Made by a program: the position numbers and the translations under genes
Notes under the pieces: generated by a model
The model's input: the letters and a program-made list of their open reading frames with translations, nothing else
The model's database searches: none
Told to the model about the DNA's origin: nothing
Shown: positions 25,740 to 43,275 of the stretch, piece after piece
How positions within the stretch are numbered: the stretch's first letter is position 1
Layout: every line of letters starts with the position of its first letter
Assembly (NCBI GenBank): GCA_025024175.1
Contig: QCXZ01000053.1
Location: 2,604,001-2,668,000 of the forward strand
DNA: 64,000 nucleotides
Source: Rhyzopertha dominica
Lineage: Eukaryota > Arthropoda > Insecta > Coleoptera > Bostrichidae
Direction of reading: 5' to 3'

Positions 25740-26070
25740 CGATTAGCCAAACTCTCGCGCTTCCTCATTCGGAACACTCCATCGCCACTCTGCTCGGACT
25801 CCTTCAAACGGCAAAAAAGCAAACAACCCCTCTACAATGGAGTGTTAATTTCTTCCGGTTCGAATGTTCCGGACAATGAGGACGCCTCCTCCAAGCAGCT
25901 TTTTGTTTCAGCACGCTCCGCGCTGGCTTTATCTTTGGCAAGTCTCTCCCCGGATTAATTATGCTCAGTGCCGTTGCGGTAATTAGGAAAATTGAAATGT
26001 TTTCGGCGTTTACACGGTTACTTTAATTGAAGCGGGACGGCGCTAGATTGAATGGGGACCTAAGTGGAGG
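25740..26070. promoter_or_regulatory. GC-richer island with homeodomain-type sites
   Basis: Non-coding, GC-rich block. GGATTAATTATGC at 25952 combines a K50 homeodomain site (GGATTA, Otd/Bicoid class) with a TAATTA core. ATTAGGAAAATTG and further AATTA cores lie downstream. It is a candidate enhancer by composition and motif density; no binding is shown. Confidence 0.35.
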
Positions 26071-26269
26071 TGTTTTTCAAGAGAGGGTTTTAGGAGGTGT
26101 CGTTGGGACTTCAATTCAGCTTAGTTTTCGTGTGTTTTACTTTGATTCATATCTAGCCTCCCCCTAATACTAGACTTCCTTAATTTAAAAGTACCGGGCA
26201 TTTTTGCAAAATTAAAACTATTACTGCTAACTTGTTTATTGCTGGCCGAATACATGCACCAAGAAATAA

Positions 26270-27130
26270 AACAAAGAAAACATTTACCTTTCGGCAGAAC
26301 TGTCAAGCTGGTTTGTTTTTAAAATTGACACCTCGCGGAAAACTTTTGAAGTTAAAAGAATTAAATGAAGAACGCAGTCATGCATTATCACGGACATTAT
26401 TTCAAAGTTTGCCCCAACAGTGTTTAAAAATTCCAGATAAACCTAAACTGATCTCCACAGCAGCATTATACATGCACCCGCCAGCATAAAGTCATACGAT
26501 ATAATATCATAAATGAATCCGGTTATCATGTAGCTTTGAAAGACTTTACTAGTTTTAGCAGAGAAGCTCAAAGCAAAATTTAACGAATGCATTTCAATTT
26601 TACAATATACTTAAAAATGTGAAGTTGATGAATATAGAAATTTGAGGTACCTTTATTTTCAAAATCCAGGAATGAAACATACATTTGCGTCTTATCCAGA
26701 AATAATTTTTGTAGATGACGTATTGTCTACACAGCAGTGGAACAGCCACATACTTAATTATGATGGAAGATTGAGAAGGATAGTGGCAGTTGGTATGCTC
26801 TTTAATGAAACTGAAGAAAATATTGATTGGTTTATAAAAACTTAAAAAAACTCAATGCCGATGCATCTGATATAAAAGTCATCATGTCTGAATAAGATAA
26901 CAATGAAAGACATGTTTTCAAAAAAGATTTCCCCTGGTGCGTCTTCACGGATTTGCTTATTTCCTACACTTGATATTTTTATTTGCCGAAGATTATTTAC
27001 GAAAGTTTCTCCCTCCGAGGAAGGTTATCAAGAACTGTACGTAGAAATGATGAAAAATGTCTCTGAAGTCGATATAGATTACATTGAAGGGAATTGGAAA
27101 CCGATTAAGAATGAATGGGTGTGATATCTG
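26270..27130 (+). pseudogene. MULE-type (ZSWIM-like) transposase remnant
   Basis: The first block reads KLLKLKELNEERSHALSRTL and FQSLPQQCLKI, the N-terminal FAR1/FLYWCH-like region. The second (26645-26845) reads YPEIIFVDDVLSTQQW, then VAVGMLFNETEENIDWFI, matching the DDE core of MULE transposases (PEIxxxDxTYxTN, FxxDETxExxxW). The third starts IKVIMS and continues in another frame. Stops between the blocks make it non-functional. Confidence 0.65.
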
Positions 27131-27301
27131 CCTTTTTATAATATGTCGCTTTGAATTAAACGAATAACAGGATTGAATGTGTAAATGCCAAATAAAAATC
27201 AATAATTAAGAGAAGAACGCTTTCCTTTATTTTTAACTCGTTGCGTGTCGACCGAAACATAAACTACGTTTTTAAAAAGGTTCAAGAGCAACCCAATATT
27301 A

Positions 27302-28636
27302 TGCAGGATGTTTCACGAATGATAATGGCCCTGAGGAAATTAAAAATGCAACCCAAAATACGTTTGCAGAGGTAACATTGATAATTATTGTTCATCGTCT
27401 TATAAAATATAAAACGTAAATTCGTAAATTTTGACATAAACTTCAATCAAATTTTATTTTTGAAAAATGCTTATTCAATAATGTCGCCCTCCGCTGTTTT
27501 CACAAGCTTGAATTCGTGCCCAAAACGATCTTTTAACATGCATTAGCATTTCTGGAGTGATGGATCTACTTGTATCACGTATTTTATATTCTAAATGTTC
27601 TACACTTTGAATTGGTGTTTGGTATACTTGCTCTTTTACCGTTCTCCACAGAAAAAAAAACCAAAGGAGTAAGGTCTGGGCTTCTCGGTGGCCAACGATT
27701 AATTGAAACTCTTCCTATCCATCGGTTAGGCAAAACCAAATCAAGATGATTTCGCACTATTCTATGATAATGCGCAGGTGCCCCATCTTGTTGGAACCAT
27801 AGATCTTTTCTTACTTGTAAATTTACATTTTGGAGAAGTACCGGTAAAATGTTTCTTAAAAAAATGTAGATAAGTATTGCCGTTTAAACTATGGCGAAAA
27901 AAATTAGGCCCAACTGTTTGTTCGTCGAGTAGATAGTTTGAAAATGTCCTTCTCGAATCCAACGTGGATTTTCTTGCGCATAATAATGCATGTTATGTTT
28001 GTTAACTCCACCATTATTAGAAAATCTTGCTTCATCTGAGACGCAAATGTTGTCATAAAATCTCACATTCAATTTTGGTGTTCCCGCAAAAAGTTACAAA
28101 AAGCCAGTCTCCTTTAAGACCTGAACCAATTGCAAGTGATACGGATGAAAGTGATTGCCTTTAATTATTCGGTGTACTGAAGACAGACTAATACCGGTTG
28201 CTCTTGAGACTACCCTTTGACTAGTATGAAGATTTTCGTCAAGTATTTCCAATACTCTAATTTCAGGATCTGTTGCTGTTCTTTCTCTTGACTTTTTTAG
28301 TGGTGGCCAGTTTGTCCTTAAAAGTTAATTCAAGTCTTTTGAAAATTGTATCGGCAGGAGCTCTTGTATTTGGGAAACGTTGTCTGTATAAATGGGCAGC
28401 AGCGGAAGCATTTTTCTTGCATTCACCATAAATCAAAATCATATCTGTTTTTTCATCATTTGAATACATTTTGACTTTTAATAAATACAGTGACAGGAAC
28501 CATAGTGCATAGCCGTTATGGATTCCCAATTTATTTTTAAAATAATAAATAAAATAACCACATTGGCTATGAGAATGTATTTTGGGTTGCATTTTTAATT
28601 TCGGCAGGGTCATTATCATTCGTGAAACATCCTGTA
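27302..28636 (-). mobile_element. second copy of the mariner-like element, dead
   Basis: The termini match the 2523-3941 element: TGCAGGATGTTTCACGAATG at the left and GTGAAACATCCTGTA at the right, flanked by TA. At 1335 bp it is shorter than the first copy because of internal deletions. The minus-strand transposase is in fragments: MYSNDEKTDMILIYGECKKN (N-terminal DUF4817 block, near 28465), VSDEARFSNNGGVNKHNMHY (first Asp, near 28040) and a C-terminal piece. The coding frame is broken by several indels. Confidence 0.85.
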
Positions 28637-28639
28637 TAT

Positions 28640-29380
28640 ATCGCTCTCTGCTCTAAATCGTAATATAACAATATATATTGTATATATCCCTAAAATTCGT
28701 ATACCTGATGCCATTTTTCAATGTAGTCGCCTAGTAATGACCACTTAAATAGGGCATTTTCAAATTTAATTGTACTGAACTCATAAACAACCTAATAGAT
28801 GCAAGGCAGAAATATATATATAAACAACTAGTCCTAGTCCTGGTTGTAACGTCTTTAGTCTATGCTCATAATAGTCCTAAATATAATAATATAATAAGTG
28901 TACGCCTGGTTTTGATAAAATATCTCCTTATACCAGCCGCGATCGACTGCCAAATTTATACGTAAACGGCAGAGCAGTATTTCATCGTCAGTACCTTTTA
29001 ACGACGTATGCCACATGTTGGACCGATTGTAAACAACATACCTATAAAAGAATATAAACGGGCCCCTTGCTTTTTACGCTTGACTTTTTCCGCATAACAA
29101 ACCGAGAGGCAGTTGTGTTTCTATATTTCCTGACGTCTTTTGAGCCGAAAGTGTCTTCGAGAGTTCCATTGTGTCCCTTACATTATGACAGCCAACTTGC
29201 TTCAGCTGTTAAACCAACCGTTCTATTGGCCCTTTGCAATGCCGCCGTTATCTGCTTAGTTCAAATTGAGATAATCTTACCAAAAAAATTAGGATTACCT
29301 TCATTAAGTACCTATGTTTCGTCCTCTGGTTGTAGTAAAAAATGAATGTTTTTTTTCGGATCGAATATTGCTAGCTTTGA
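28640..29380. other. intergenic DNA, nothing recognised
   Basis: A 92-codon open frame at 29067-29345 has no recognisable domain and no splice or promoter support, so it is not called a gene. Confidence 0.4.
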
Positions 29381-29384
29381 AAAA

Positions 29385-29447
29385 AATATGAACCCGGTAC
29401 CTTTTTGTTACTAATCAAATGTGCTAACCACTGCACCATAGATGCCC
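29385..29447 (-). repeat. tRNA-derived SINE or tRNA pseudogene
   Basis: The minus strand reads GGGCATCTATGGTGCAGTGG then TTAGCACA, a good RNA polymerase III A box with a D-stem GTGC/GCAC. About 43 nt further on is GGTTCATAT, a degenerate B box. The anticodon stem does not pair, so it is not a working tRNA. Confidence 0.55.
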
Positions 29448-29579
29448 TCTTCACATTCTAGGTCAAAATGGCATATACACGTCAAAGTTTGACATCGAAA
29501 AGTTCAATTGTGACTTTCGTAATACGGTAACGTTATAGATTTTTATTTGCGAACTTGATTTCATTAATTCCCTTATACT

Positions 29580-29910
29580 TTACATTCTGCGGGGTGGTTT
29601 TGCCCGTCTTAGGAATTATCAGCTTAGTAGGGGTTGATCGAACGTCCTTCCGAGTAGAGGAGAAACATGAATTAATTATCTAGCAACGTCTGATCCCTCT
29701 AGAGAACCAAACTTGTTGGATCTTCATGGCATAAGCTGCGTTAATTATTCCGCACGTCATTTCGGGGTACACATTGTGATTCATGTTGCATGGTTTTGGC
29801 GAGAGGTATCAAAGGGTGACGTGTTGTGCAGATTGCAGAATTAGCGAGCCCGTTTGTTCGGGGTGCGTTATTTTTCGATGACAAGTTGTCAAAGTGCTCA
29901 AGCGCACAGA
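29580..29910. promoter_or_regulatory. GC-richer island with TAATTA sites
   Basis: A mixed-composition block with TTAATTA cores at about 29672 and 29740 and TCAAAGGGTGACG near 29809 (a TCF-like core). There are no transposon motifs and no ORF. Enhancer-like by inference. Confidence 0.25.
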
Positions 29911-30214
29911 GAGAAATTAGATTTTAGGTGATACAGTAGTAAAAATTTTAAATGATGAATGTAGTGGGTAAACATACCGATCCTTTTATATCTTTGATCG
30001 GTTGTTATACAGAGTAAGACTGGAAGAAATACTTTTCGCTTACGAATCGTATTTAATTTTTGTTTATTCTTTTGAAATCTATACAGGATAAATGAACATA
30101 AGTGATGGTTATTGAGATAACAGGCCCAAAGATTAAAAGAACACATATTTAAAAAAATACTTTCCCTTTTTAAAGTTAAGGCTTAAAATGTTTAAATGAA
30201 GTTAGAATTGAACT

Positions 30215-30330
30215 CATTTTAATCGCCTAGTGGAGTTCCTCAAATATCTATCCTAGGACCACTGCTGTTTCATCTATTAACGTACGATTTGGGTCCACTT
30301 AGAAGAATGAAATAATTACCTTTAATGTGT
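30215..30330 (+). pseudogene. reverse transcriptase motif-B scrap
   Basis: One frame reads SGVPQISILGPLLFHL, a mutated GVPQGSILGPLLF motif of non-LTR reverse transcriptases. Nothing else of the element is preserved next to it. Confidence 0.6.
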
Positions 30331-30429
30331 TGTTGGATAACATCATTTTCGCAAATACTCTGATGTCACCTTTAACCGAAATTCATATTAAGATAATATT
30401 TTCTCGGAAAGATCGCTGTCTCTTGAAAA

Positions 30430-31440
30430 CACTGATAAAATTTTATTAGTCTGACGTTTCGATTACACCTGTAATTTTTGTCAAAGACGAAGTACCTCAA
30501 AATTTGCCTGACACAAGTTCAAACAAAATTTTGAAAGTAAATAAACAAATCACCAAAGGGGCGAGACGTCATAGAAACAACGTGCCAATCTGATAAAAAA
30601 AGAACCTAACGACGAAAAAGGAACTACCTACCTACTAAACTACTAATACACGAACTACTTGGTAAAAGATAACTACAAAATAGCCTTCCAAATGTCACCT
30701 AACTCATAATTTCCACAATCCCTACTAAAATTATTAGTATTCCTACAAATTTCAATAGCTTCTTTTATTAGACGTTTGTGATAATATTTTTCTCTATGTA
30801 AAATTTTTCTTTTATCAAAGTCAGTCATGTGTTTAGTCAAATATGAGTGTTCAGCTACGGAAGATTTATCTATCTGTTGCAGCCTAGTAGCACGTATGTG
30901 TTCTTTCAAACGCGAACCTACTTTTCTTTTAATTTGACCTATGTAACACTTGCTGCAAGAATAAGTAATTTTGTAAAAGCCTCCACTCTCTAAATATACT
31001 TTATCTTTAGTAGAACTTAAAATTTTATCTAAATTAGTATATGTACTATCAACAACTAAAATATCGTGTTTTCTAAGCATCCTCTTTAATTTTTCCGAAA
31101 GGCCTTGTACATAAGGCAAACTCAACAACAATTTACTTTGTCCTGGCTGAGAATTTACTTGACTTAGATGGGCACTTTTATTAAAAACTAACCAAATATT
31201 CTTATTGCTATAACCATTTCTCACTAGCGCTGATTTAAGATGATATATTTTTTTTGTAAAGAACTTTCGTATAAATCTTTTGTGCTCTAACAAATAATGT
31301 CCTTATAAGACTATTCTTTTGAGTGGGACGGTGGTGAGATGTGGCATGTAAATATCTGTCTGTGTGTGTTGGTTTTCTGCAAACCTTGTGTCCTAACCGT
31401 CCATATTCTTTCTCAGATGTTTCAAGTACAGTGTAATCCC
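30430..31440 (-). pseudogene. Penelope-like element 3' half with GIY-YIG endonuclease
   Basis: From high to low coordinates, the minus strand has CRKPTHTDRYLHATSHH (RT C-terminal/linker, near 31390), then a 206-aa open frame at 31293-30673. That frame contains YVQGLSEKLKRMLRKHDI and the GIY-YIG block FYKITYSCSKCYIGQIKR followed by a SRLKEH helix and a C-terminal NYELGDIW. Downstream to about 30430 is the terminal non-coding region with a hammerhead-like fold. The RT core is missing upstream. The open endonuclease frame suggests a fairly young insertion, although GQTKR has become GQIKR. Confidence 0.85.
30449..30488 (-). ncRNA. degenerate hammerhead-ribozyme-like fold at a PLE end
   Basis: On the minus strand, GTCT (30488-30485) pairs with AGAC (30452-30449) as stem I. 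TTGACAA sits where the CUGANGA core should be, with two transition differences. ATTAC AGGT GTAAT forms a perfect 5-bp stem II, and CGAAACGTC follows as the second half of the core. Hammerheads are known at PLE ends. The core changes and two unpaired A make activity unlikely. Confidence 0.4.
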
Positions 31441-32019
31441 ACCATATCGGCGAACGTTTATGCCCTATAGTTTACGGCCCAAACAGCAATTACCCGGCCT
31501 CGTTGTGTTCGCAAGTTCGCCTGTGTTAAGTTTTGGAGTGTTTTCCTGTTTCGGCACGATACACAAAATGAGGGAGGGCTAGACGCATCAGTATGTATAA
31601 AGGAAGTACGGCATTATAGCGAGATCAAGTAGCATAGATAAAGAGGCGATTGTTTTCGAACAGGGGTCCTCAAACTGCGAGGGAGCTTTCACGCAGGTAT
31701 CGAAAACAGCCTATGGAAAATTGCCAACTGACGTTTTGGTTCATGAAAGTTTCACCTTGCAGAATACATTCATAAACCATGTAAGAAGAGTAATTTTGTA
31801 TTTTTAATATTACAAACAAATATATACGCTTTTGCGACCTAACTTACTTTCATTGTCCCTACAAACGATAGCCAAAAGTCCATAAAAGTTTACAGATTTG
31901 TAATGCAACTGGCTTTAGATCTAAATTATTTGTTGAAATCAAATTGTTGGTTCCAGTTTCAAGGATCATTTTCGTAGTTTACCAAATAATTTAACTTCAA
32001 CTGAAGGTTGTAATTCTGC

Positions 32020-32345
32020 TTTCTTAAAACAATGCTTGAATACCAAATTGGTAAACTCTTGTCTGTAGAGAAAAAATACCATAGGTGACGATGTCATTCC
32101 TACTAGCTTGTTAGTCTACGCCTTACCGAATATGACGCATATCATTAATACATGTATTGGTCTCTCTCTCTGTTTGTACCTGATACTTGGAAGAAGTCGG
32201 AGGTTATACCAATTCCTAAAAGCAACAGTCCCGGGAGTTTTATTCTTTCCAAAATTCTTGAGCGAGTGATGGCTAAACAGCTTCTTTCTCATAATAATAT
32301 CTATAGTTTGCTACATACCACCAGTTCTATCTGTGACATCTTGGA
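32020..32345 (+). pseudogene. non-LTR reverse transcriptase fragment
   Basis: The + frame reads TWKKSEVIPIPKSNSPGSF followed by LSKILERVMAKQLLSHNNI. These are RT motif 1 (WKxxxVxPIPK) and motif 2a (LSKIxERxxxxQL) of a CR1/jockey-like element, with an internal deletion between them. No catalytic Asp motif remains. Confidence 0.75.
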
Positions 32346-32399
32346 CCTAGGGAAATAAAGCAATCGATTAATTGCAAATTTATCTCACGGTTATTATAC

Positions 32400-32645
32400 C
32401 CATCGTTAGCCAGACTGACGCTTTAGTGTCAATTCACTTCGAAGTTTGTTCGGTTGAGAAATTGATATAGCACGGTTAACAAGAACAGGACAGAGCGTTT
32501 TTGTGGCGTATGGTGATGAGAGGATGCATGCAAATAGTGATCTGTGCGGGCGGCCTTGCGACAGACACAATAGCCTAAACGACCATACAGTAGACAAGTG
32601 ACAACATTAAGGATTGGAAGAGAATCATTTTTGATTTCCATCGTA
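32400..32645 (-). pseudogene. Penelope-like element linker fragment
   Basis: The minus-strand frame contains ILNVVTCLLYGRLGYCVCRK and AARTDHYLHASSHHHTPQKR, equivalent to the PLE text YRKPTHTDRYLHxxSHHHPxQKR between RT and endonuclease. It is a different copy from the one at 30430-31440. Confidence 0.75.
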
Positions 32646-33039
32646 AATTATATATCGGAATAGTGAACCTTCTTTTGGGGTTTTTTGTTTTCTCTCTCTC
32701 AACCTAATTAGATTGGAACACATTGATAGCTCTGTCATTAAGTTTAAAACCTTGTCGTTTGTTCATACAGAAACTTTAAATATACACTAACAAACGAGTA
32801 GGTGTTGAAATAAACAAAGTGGTTGTTGTATGAACATAATTACTGTTTTCTCCAAGGAACGTGTTTGTATTTATAAATTCACAAAGGTCTTTCCAACAGC
32901 AGAAGTTCAAGCCATGTTCCTTCGTTTTAATAGCTATCGCACAGCCCTGGGTTCTGTTTGGGACCACTGGATGCCATCAGGTTTCGCACAGGGATGTTCT
33001 CTGATAAATGTACAGATAAGGTACTAGTTTAGTCTAACA

Positions 33040-33185
33040 ATGCGGCCATGGAGGTATCACGGCCGTGTCGCCCTTCATTGATCACAAGATTGGGATTTCA
33101 TGCGGGGAAAGATTCATTTCGGTGTACCGAATCTTTATTTGATGTGGTGGTGCTCCCACTACAAAATCGATGGGGAAACGGATAA
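33040..33185. promoter_or_regulatory. small GC-richer island
   Basis: Contains the 10-bp palindrome CACGGCCGTG (33058-33067) and the inverted motif AAAGATTC...GAATCTTT. There is no coding signal. The function is unknown. Confidence 0.2.
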
Positions 33186-34960
33186 ACAACATAAAAGAAC
33201 TTCGCGTGGCATAAATAAACATAGTGTTTCAAAATGCTATCACATAAATAATAGTGTTTAAGCCAATGGAAAACTGATGCCCTAACAATCTAATTGATAC
33301 ATCATAATAAGGAAAGTTATTCGTCCTTATAGCAGAATAATCCTTTTACCTGTTTTACTTTTCATTTCATTCATCAGTATATTAGGTAAAAGGCATAGAA
33401 TAGGCCACTGCGACGTTTACATTATTTATTTGTTACTCCTCTCGAAAATTGTGCTAACTGTAAACGGTTTGTTAGTATTTATTATCAAACCTGTGTTAAG
33501 CGACGGTAACTGCGGTGTATGTGATACAGTTTGGCCAGTTCCACTTTCTTTTTAAGTCAATATTACCTAAAGTAAATAAATACGTTAAAAATGTGCATGT
33601 CTTCCGCGTTCGGGAAATTAGAGGCTGATCTGTGAGATACGATCTCTTCTAGTAACACAATGATGTTACAGCTTCAAAAATTCTTATATTTGTGGTGATA
33701 GCCTGCTGAGATTCTGCACTACAGAAAGCAACAGTACAGTAAGGTACCAAACTGTAATCGTACTTGATTTCATAATTGGAGGTATTTGCAATATTGCGAT
33801 AGAAAATATCTCAAAAACTTTTCAGACTCTTTTTAAATGAATAGGTGGGTTTCTAAGGACTAAGGAATTCTGATATAAAATTCAGGATGAAGTTAGACAT
33901 CAGTGGTAGTTTACCTTCCTTATATATATAAATTTGCGAGGAAAACAATGATCAATTAAGATACAAAGCCTATAAAAAGCAACAAGCATGGAGAGATATG
34001 CTACATCTCATCACTCTTACACAAGAAGAAAATATCTTATAAGAACGTTATTTGTTATAGTTCTAAGATTTTTATACGAAAAATCATTACAGCAAGAAAT
34101 AAATAATAAAAATAAAAAATGATCATAGTATAATAGAAATAATTGATCAGCTTTCAATAAACCTGCTTGCAAGTTTTAACGGGATTATTTGTGCTTGTGG
34201 TAAATGTTACATACTCATATACTAGGTTGCAACAAATATATAAATCTTTAGTAATCAAATACAAAGACAGGGATAGATATTATAACAAGCATTTAATATA
34301 ATTTCTAGTAGTGAACTGACTGATACGTGAGAAGGAAATTTTTAATTCTTGTATCAATTAGTTCGTGTTTAACTCTATTGGTCTTGTACGTTGTTTCAAT
34401 GGCGTCTCGCTTCCATAGTGACTTGTGTATTTGCTTTTAAAAATTTGTTTGAACCTTTCATCAGACCCTTCTTTATTAAAGATTGCAGAATGGCAGCGTA
34501 TTTTCCCAGAAAACGTAAAACAATCAAACTTTTTCGTCATATTTCCTTTACAAGCTGAGGAGGAACTGGAAAAGCCTGCTCTATTCATCATTGTGCGTTC
34601 CGATCTCAAAGTCCGCGATTCATTTTCTAGAGCAAACTTCCCCGTCCTCACAATTAAAGCTAAAACGGCGCATTGTTACGACGGACGTTAACTGTCGCAT
34701 ACTATATGCACCCCGCGCCCTAAATGAAGCCCGTTTTATTTCATGCCCTCTTGGCAACACATTAGTGTTTAAAATTGCCTTGTACGACGGCACCATAAAC
34801 GCATTCTTGCCGGAATAAACCAGTGACGCAGCAAATATGATTAAATTGTGTTGTCCTTTCATTGTCCCTTAGACCTGTGGGCTCTAAAATACTCGAAAAT
34901 GCATTGATGCACCTGAAGTCAAAAAATGTTTTCTCCAACCAGAACATAGGTATTTTAATA
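33186..34960. other. intergenic DNA; unassigned frames at 34358-34862
   Basis: 34400-34860 has open frames on both strands of 60-97 codons that I do not recognise. The overlap of frames on both strands suggests composition and not coding. The remainder is AT-rich. Confidence 0.35.
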
Positions 34961-34969
34961 CCATTCTCT

Positions 34970-35220
34970 TCTTAATATCATTGATGGCGATAAAAACTTC
35001 GATCGGATGGACCATTACATTCTCTCTCTTCTCTTCGCAATATTACTTTAAAACAATTATCTGAGTAATAGAAAACAGAAAGTGTCCATTGACGAGCAGA
35101 ATCCAACACAACCACTATGTACGCTGGGATTCCACAGGGATCTGTGCGGGGCCCGCTACTATTTAATATTAATGTATGTAATCTGCATAAAGCTATTACC
35201 AATTTTCTCAAAGTTTGAGG
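34970..35220 (+). pseudogene. non-LTR reverse transcriptase fragment
   Basis: Contains FDRMDHYIL (motif A region), then TTMYAGIPQGSVRGPLLFNI (motif B) in a second frame. A stop and frameshift lie between them. The YADD block is absent. Confidence 0.75.
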
Positions 35221-35639
35221 CCGAAAATGCTCTCTGCGAAATGAGTAGTGAAATAAATGACTTTACTGGCATTAATATTTACATATATTGTTTGAAATTA
35301 GCGGTCTCACAATCGATTAATCTCAAAAGTTTCAGATTCGGGGAATTTCGACCTAGTGGTGTCTTAAATCAAGTGTAGTCTTTGTTATTTTGCCAAGCTT
35401 TCTGCTGTATTTCCAGCTTTCGTCAGGACTTTTCTGTAAGTTTATTTATGCACCAATTATTATACAATTTGTTTAGCTATTTACAAAACTCTTGAATCTT
35501 CCATAAATAACAACTATGCCCTATCATTCCTTCATTAATGAGTCTATTATTCGTTTGAATTTGCTATGCACTGTTGACATAGCATTCAAGAAAAAGAATC
35601 ATTAATCAAATATTAAATTTTAAGCAATATTAAAATATA

Positions 35640-37480
35640 AAAATTGAAATTTAAAGATTAATTGAGTTTTCTAATGCTTACATAAAGTGGTCTTTCAATA
35701 TATGTTTTACATATATTTGTGAAATTTGAAATAAATTCATATATTATATGACATTTATATTGCGGTTTCCAAATAACGCTGGCAAAGCACAGTTTACTAA
35801 GGACGAAAGTGCTATATAAGGTAGTAATAATAGATCTGATTCTTAATGCACTGTCTACAGCAATATCTATATGTGAGTTAAAGGCCGATTTTGGGTCAAA
35901 AACCACACCAAAATCTCTAATTTTTTCTACGCATTGAAGGCGATTATTATTGAGGTATAACCTAAACGCAGATTTATTTCTTGTAAAAGTTACACAGTGA
36001 CGCTGAAATTTAGAAAGCGACCACTCTCTTCACAGTATTTTCTTAAACGTTCAAGAGCCTCTTGGATACCACAACAATCGTGGATTGACTTTATTCGTGA
36101 ATATATTTTTAAGTCATTGGCACACAACAGGAAGTTAAAGTAACGAAAACACGATCCTATGTTGTTTGTGTATATAATATACAACAAGGTTTCCAGATGG
36201 GAACCCTGAGGTACGCCGAAAGTGACACTGTAACACTTGGAACTAAAGCCTTCTACATGTACATACAAACTGAGATTTGTTTTGAATTTATGACTGAATC
36301 CACCGTAAAAGCATTAATTGACGTATTCTTGGATAGAAGAATACGTCAATCAACGGTAAAAGCTAGCCTTGTATACCAAATTCTGCTAGTCGGCTAAGAA
36401 GTAAATTATGGCTTACTTTAACGAACGCATTACTAAAATCAATGTAGATCGGGTCCACTGGTATATGTTTATCCAAATTTACATATAGATACTCACAGTT
36501 ACTTGTAAAACCCATGTTGTGGTATAATTAGTTGCTTTACAGTGGCAAATTTATCAAAAACATGCACATAATTTGCCGATAGCCGATAGTGTTCGGCATT
36601 TTCTTTTGAATCATTCGTAAATATTGCAATTACGCTTGCGATTTTATATTTCTCAGAGAATCGCCAACTTTCAGAGACATTTTGAATAACATGAATAATA
36701 TGAATATGAGGAAGTAATTATTAATACATTTGCTTAAGAATATAGGGGGTAAAGAGTTGGTGCCGGCTCCTCTATTGATATCTAGTTCGCGTAGTCCACA
36801 TAATTCTTCATTCTCATTTAATTGTACCTATACAATTTATGAGACGACCATGGTCGGCCGGTTGCAGGTTATTAATATTGAAACCAAAATGTTCTGGTTC
36901 AATAACGCTTAAAATAAGAGCTAAATAAATTACAGATATTTAGTCCATTGTTGGCAATTTTCTCATTTGACTTTATTCTAAACGGAATTCGGCTTATGCT
37001 TTTTTTATTGAAGAAGAATTCCAAGGAATGTTTAATATTGTTTGGAATGTTGTCTTCTACAGATTTTACACATCTATTAAAATCCAATTATATTAAATGC
37101 TTGCAGCAACACCGCAGTATTCTATATTTATTATATACATTATAAGTTTTGTATGTTTTGCATGTTTTGTGAACTTAATTTTAAAGTTTTTATTGTTTCC
37201 TTAGAAAAATAAGATGGAAACTTTGTACACATAAAATACGTTGTTTGCTTTCGTTGTTAAGAAGTAAAACAAGGAAACGCAATCATTCAGAGACTTAGTA
37301 TCCCATTCTGTGGATGAAAACCTTTTATTTATGGAGTCATAATCTGCATGCTTAAAATCATATCGAGTACTTTGAGGGTCAACTTTTAAGTTTTTGCATT
37401 GTGAAGTAAGAAACTCCAAGCAAGGATGATGACTATCTTCGGCTACCAATACCTAACTGAAGAAGTTGTCAATCATCAAT
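35640..37480 (-). pseudogene. long jockey-like ORF2 remnant upstream of the Runt gene
   Basis: The minus strand runs in order. STRYDFKHADYDSINKRFSS (EN-RT linker) is near 37365, with a NICNLFSSYFK block near 36920 and a QHGF motif near 36510. DFSNAFVKVSHNLLLSRLAE (motif A) is near 36420. FGVPQGSHLETLLYIIYTNN (motif B) is near 36220 and FLLCANDLKIYS near 36140. A C-terminal VFDPKSAFNSHIDIA block is near 35900. The catalytic YADD/FADD motif has become CAND, and many stops are present. It ends about 1 kb before the Runt start codon. Confidence 0.85.
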
Positions 37481-37689
37481 CATCATATGCAATAAGATCC
37501 AGTTATGATTCAATACAACATTAAATTGCCTCAAGTTTAGTTCATTATATTTGTTTTAATGGTTATAAGTAAGTAACCTGGTTTAGTCTTTTGATCATTT
37601 GATTCTTCCTTTTGGATTGTACAGTTTATTTAATGATTTATGTGGTTAATAAACGATGTTATTATCATTATTACTAAATGTGACAACGC

Positions 37690-42966
<5,277 letters not shown>

Positions 42967-43275
42967 TATTTGGACTGAGATGGGGGGGGGGGGGTGATGT
43001 GATGGTTGGTGTTCCGACGNCAATATTTGTGCATAGCTTGTAAATAACAGAGATATTTATTGTAAATATGTAGATACAGCAAAAACTAAATATATTTGTA
43101 TTCGACGGCGCGTATTTTATGGATTTATACTGTGGATTATGTTCGGACTGGGAAATTCATTAAATATTGTGCTGGAAATGTGATAGCCAAATAGATTTTA
43201 GATATTTTTGTACAACAAACTGATAATAATTTAAACCGTATGATTAGTCGAATAAATGGAAACCTCTATTATGAA
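42967..43275 (+). other. Runt gene 3' UTR and polyadenylation signal
   Basis: AATAAA at 43251-43256, 285 bp after the stop, is the first canonical signal. A poly-G run begins at about 42981, with an unresolved base at 43020. The poly-G run may carry sequencing error, but it is downstream of the stop. Confidence 0.6.
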
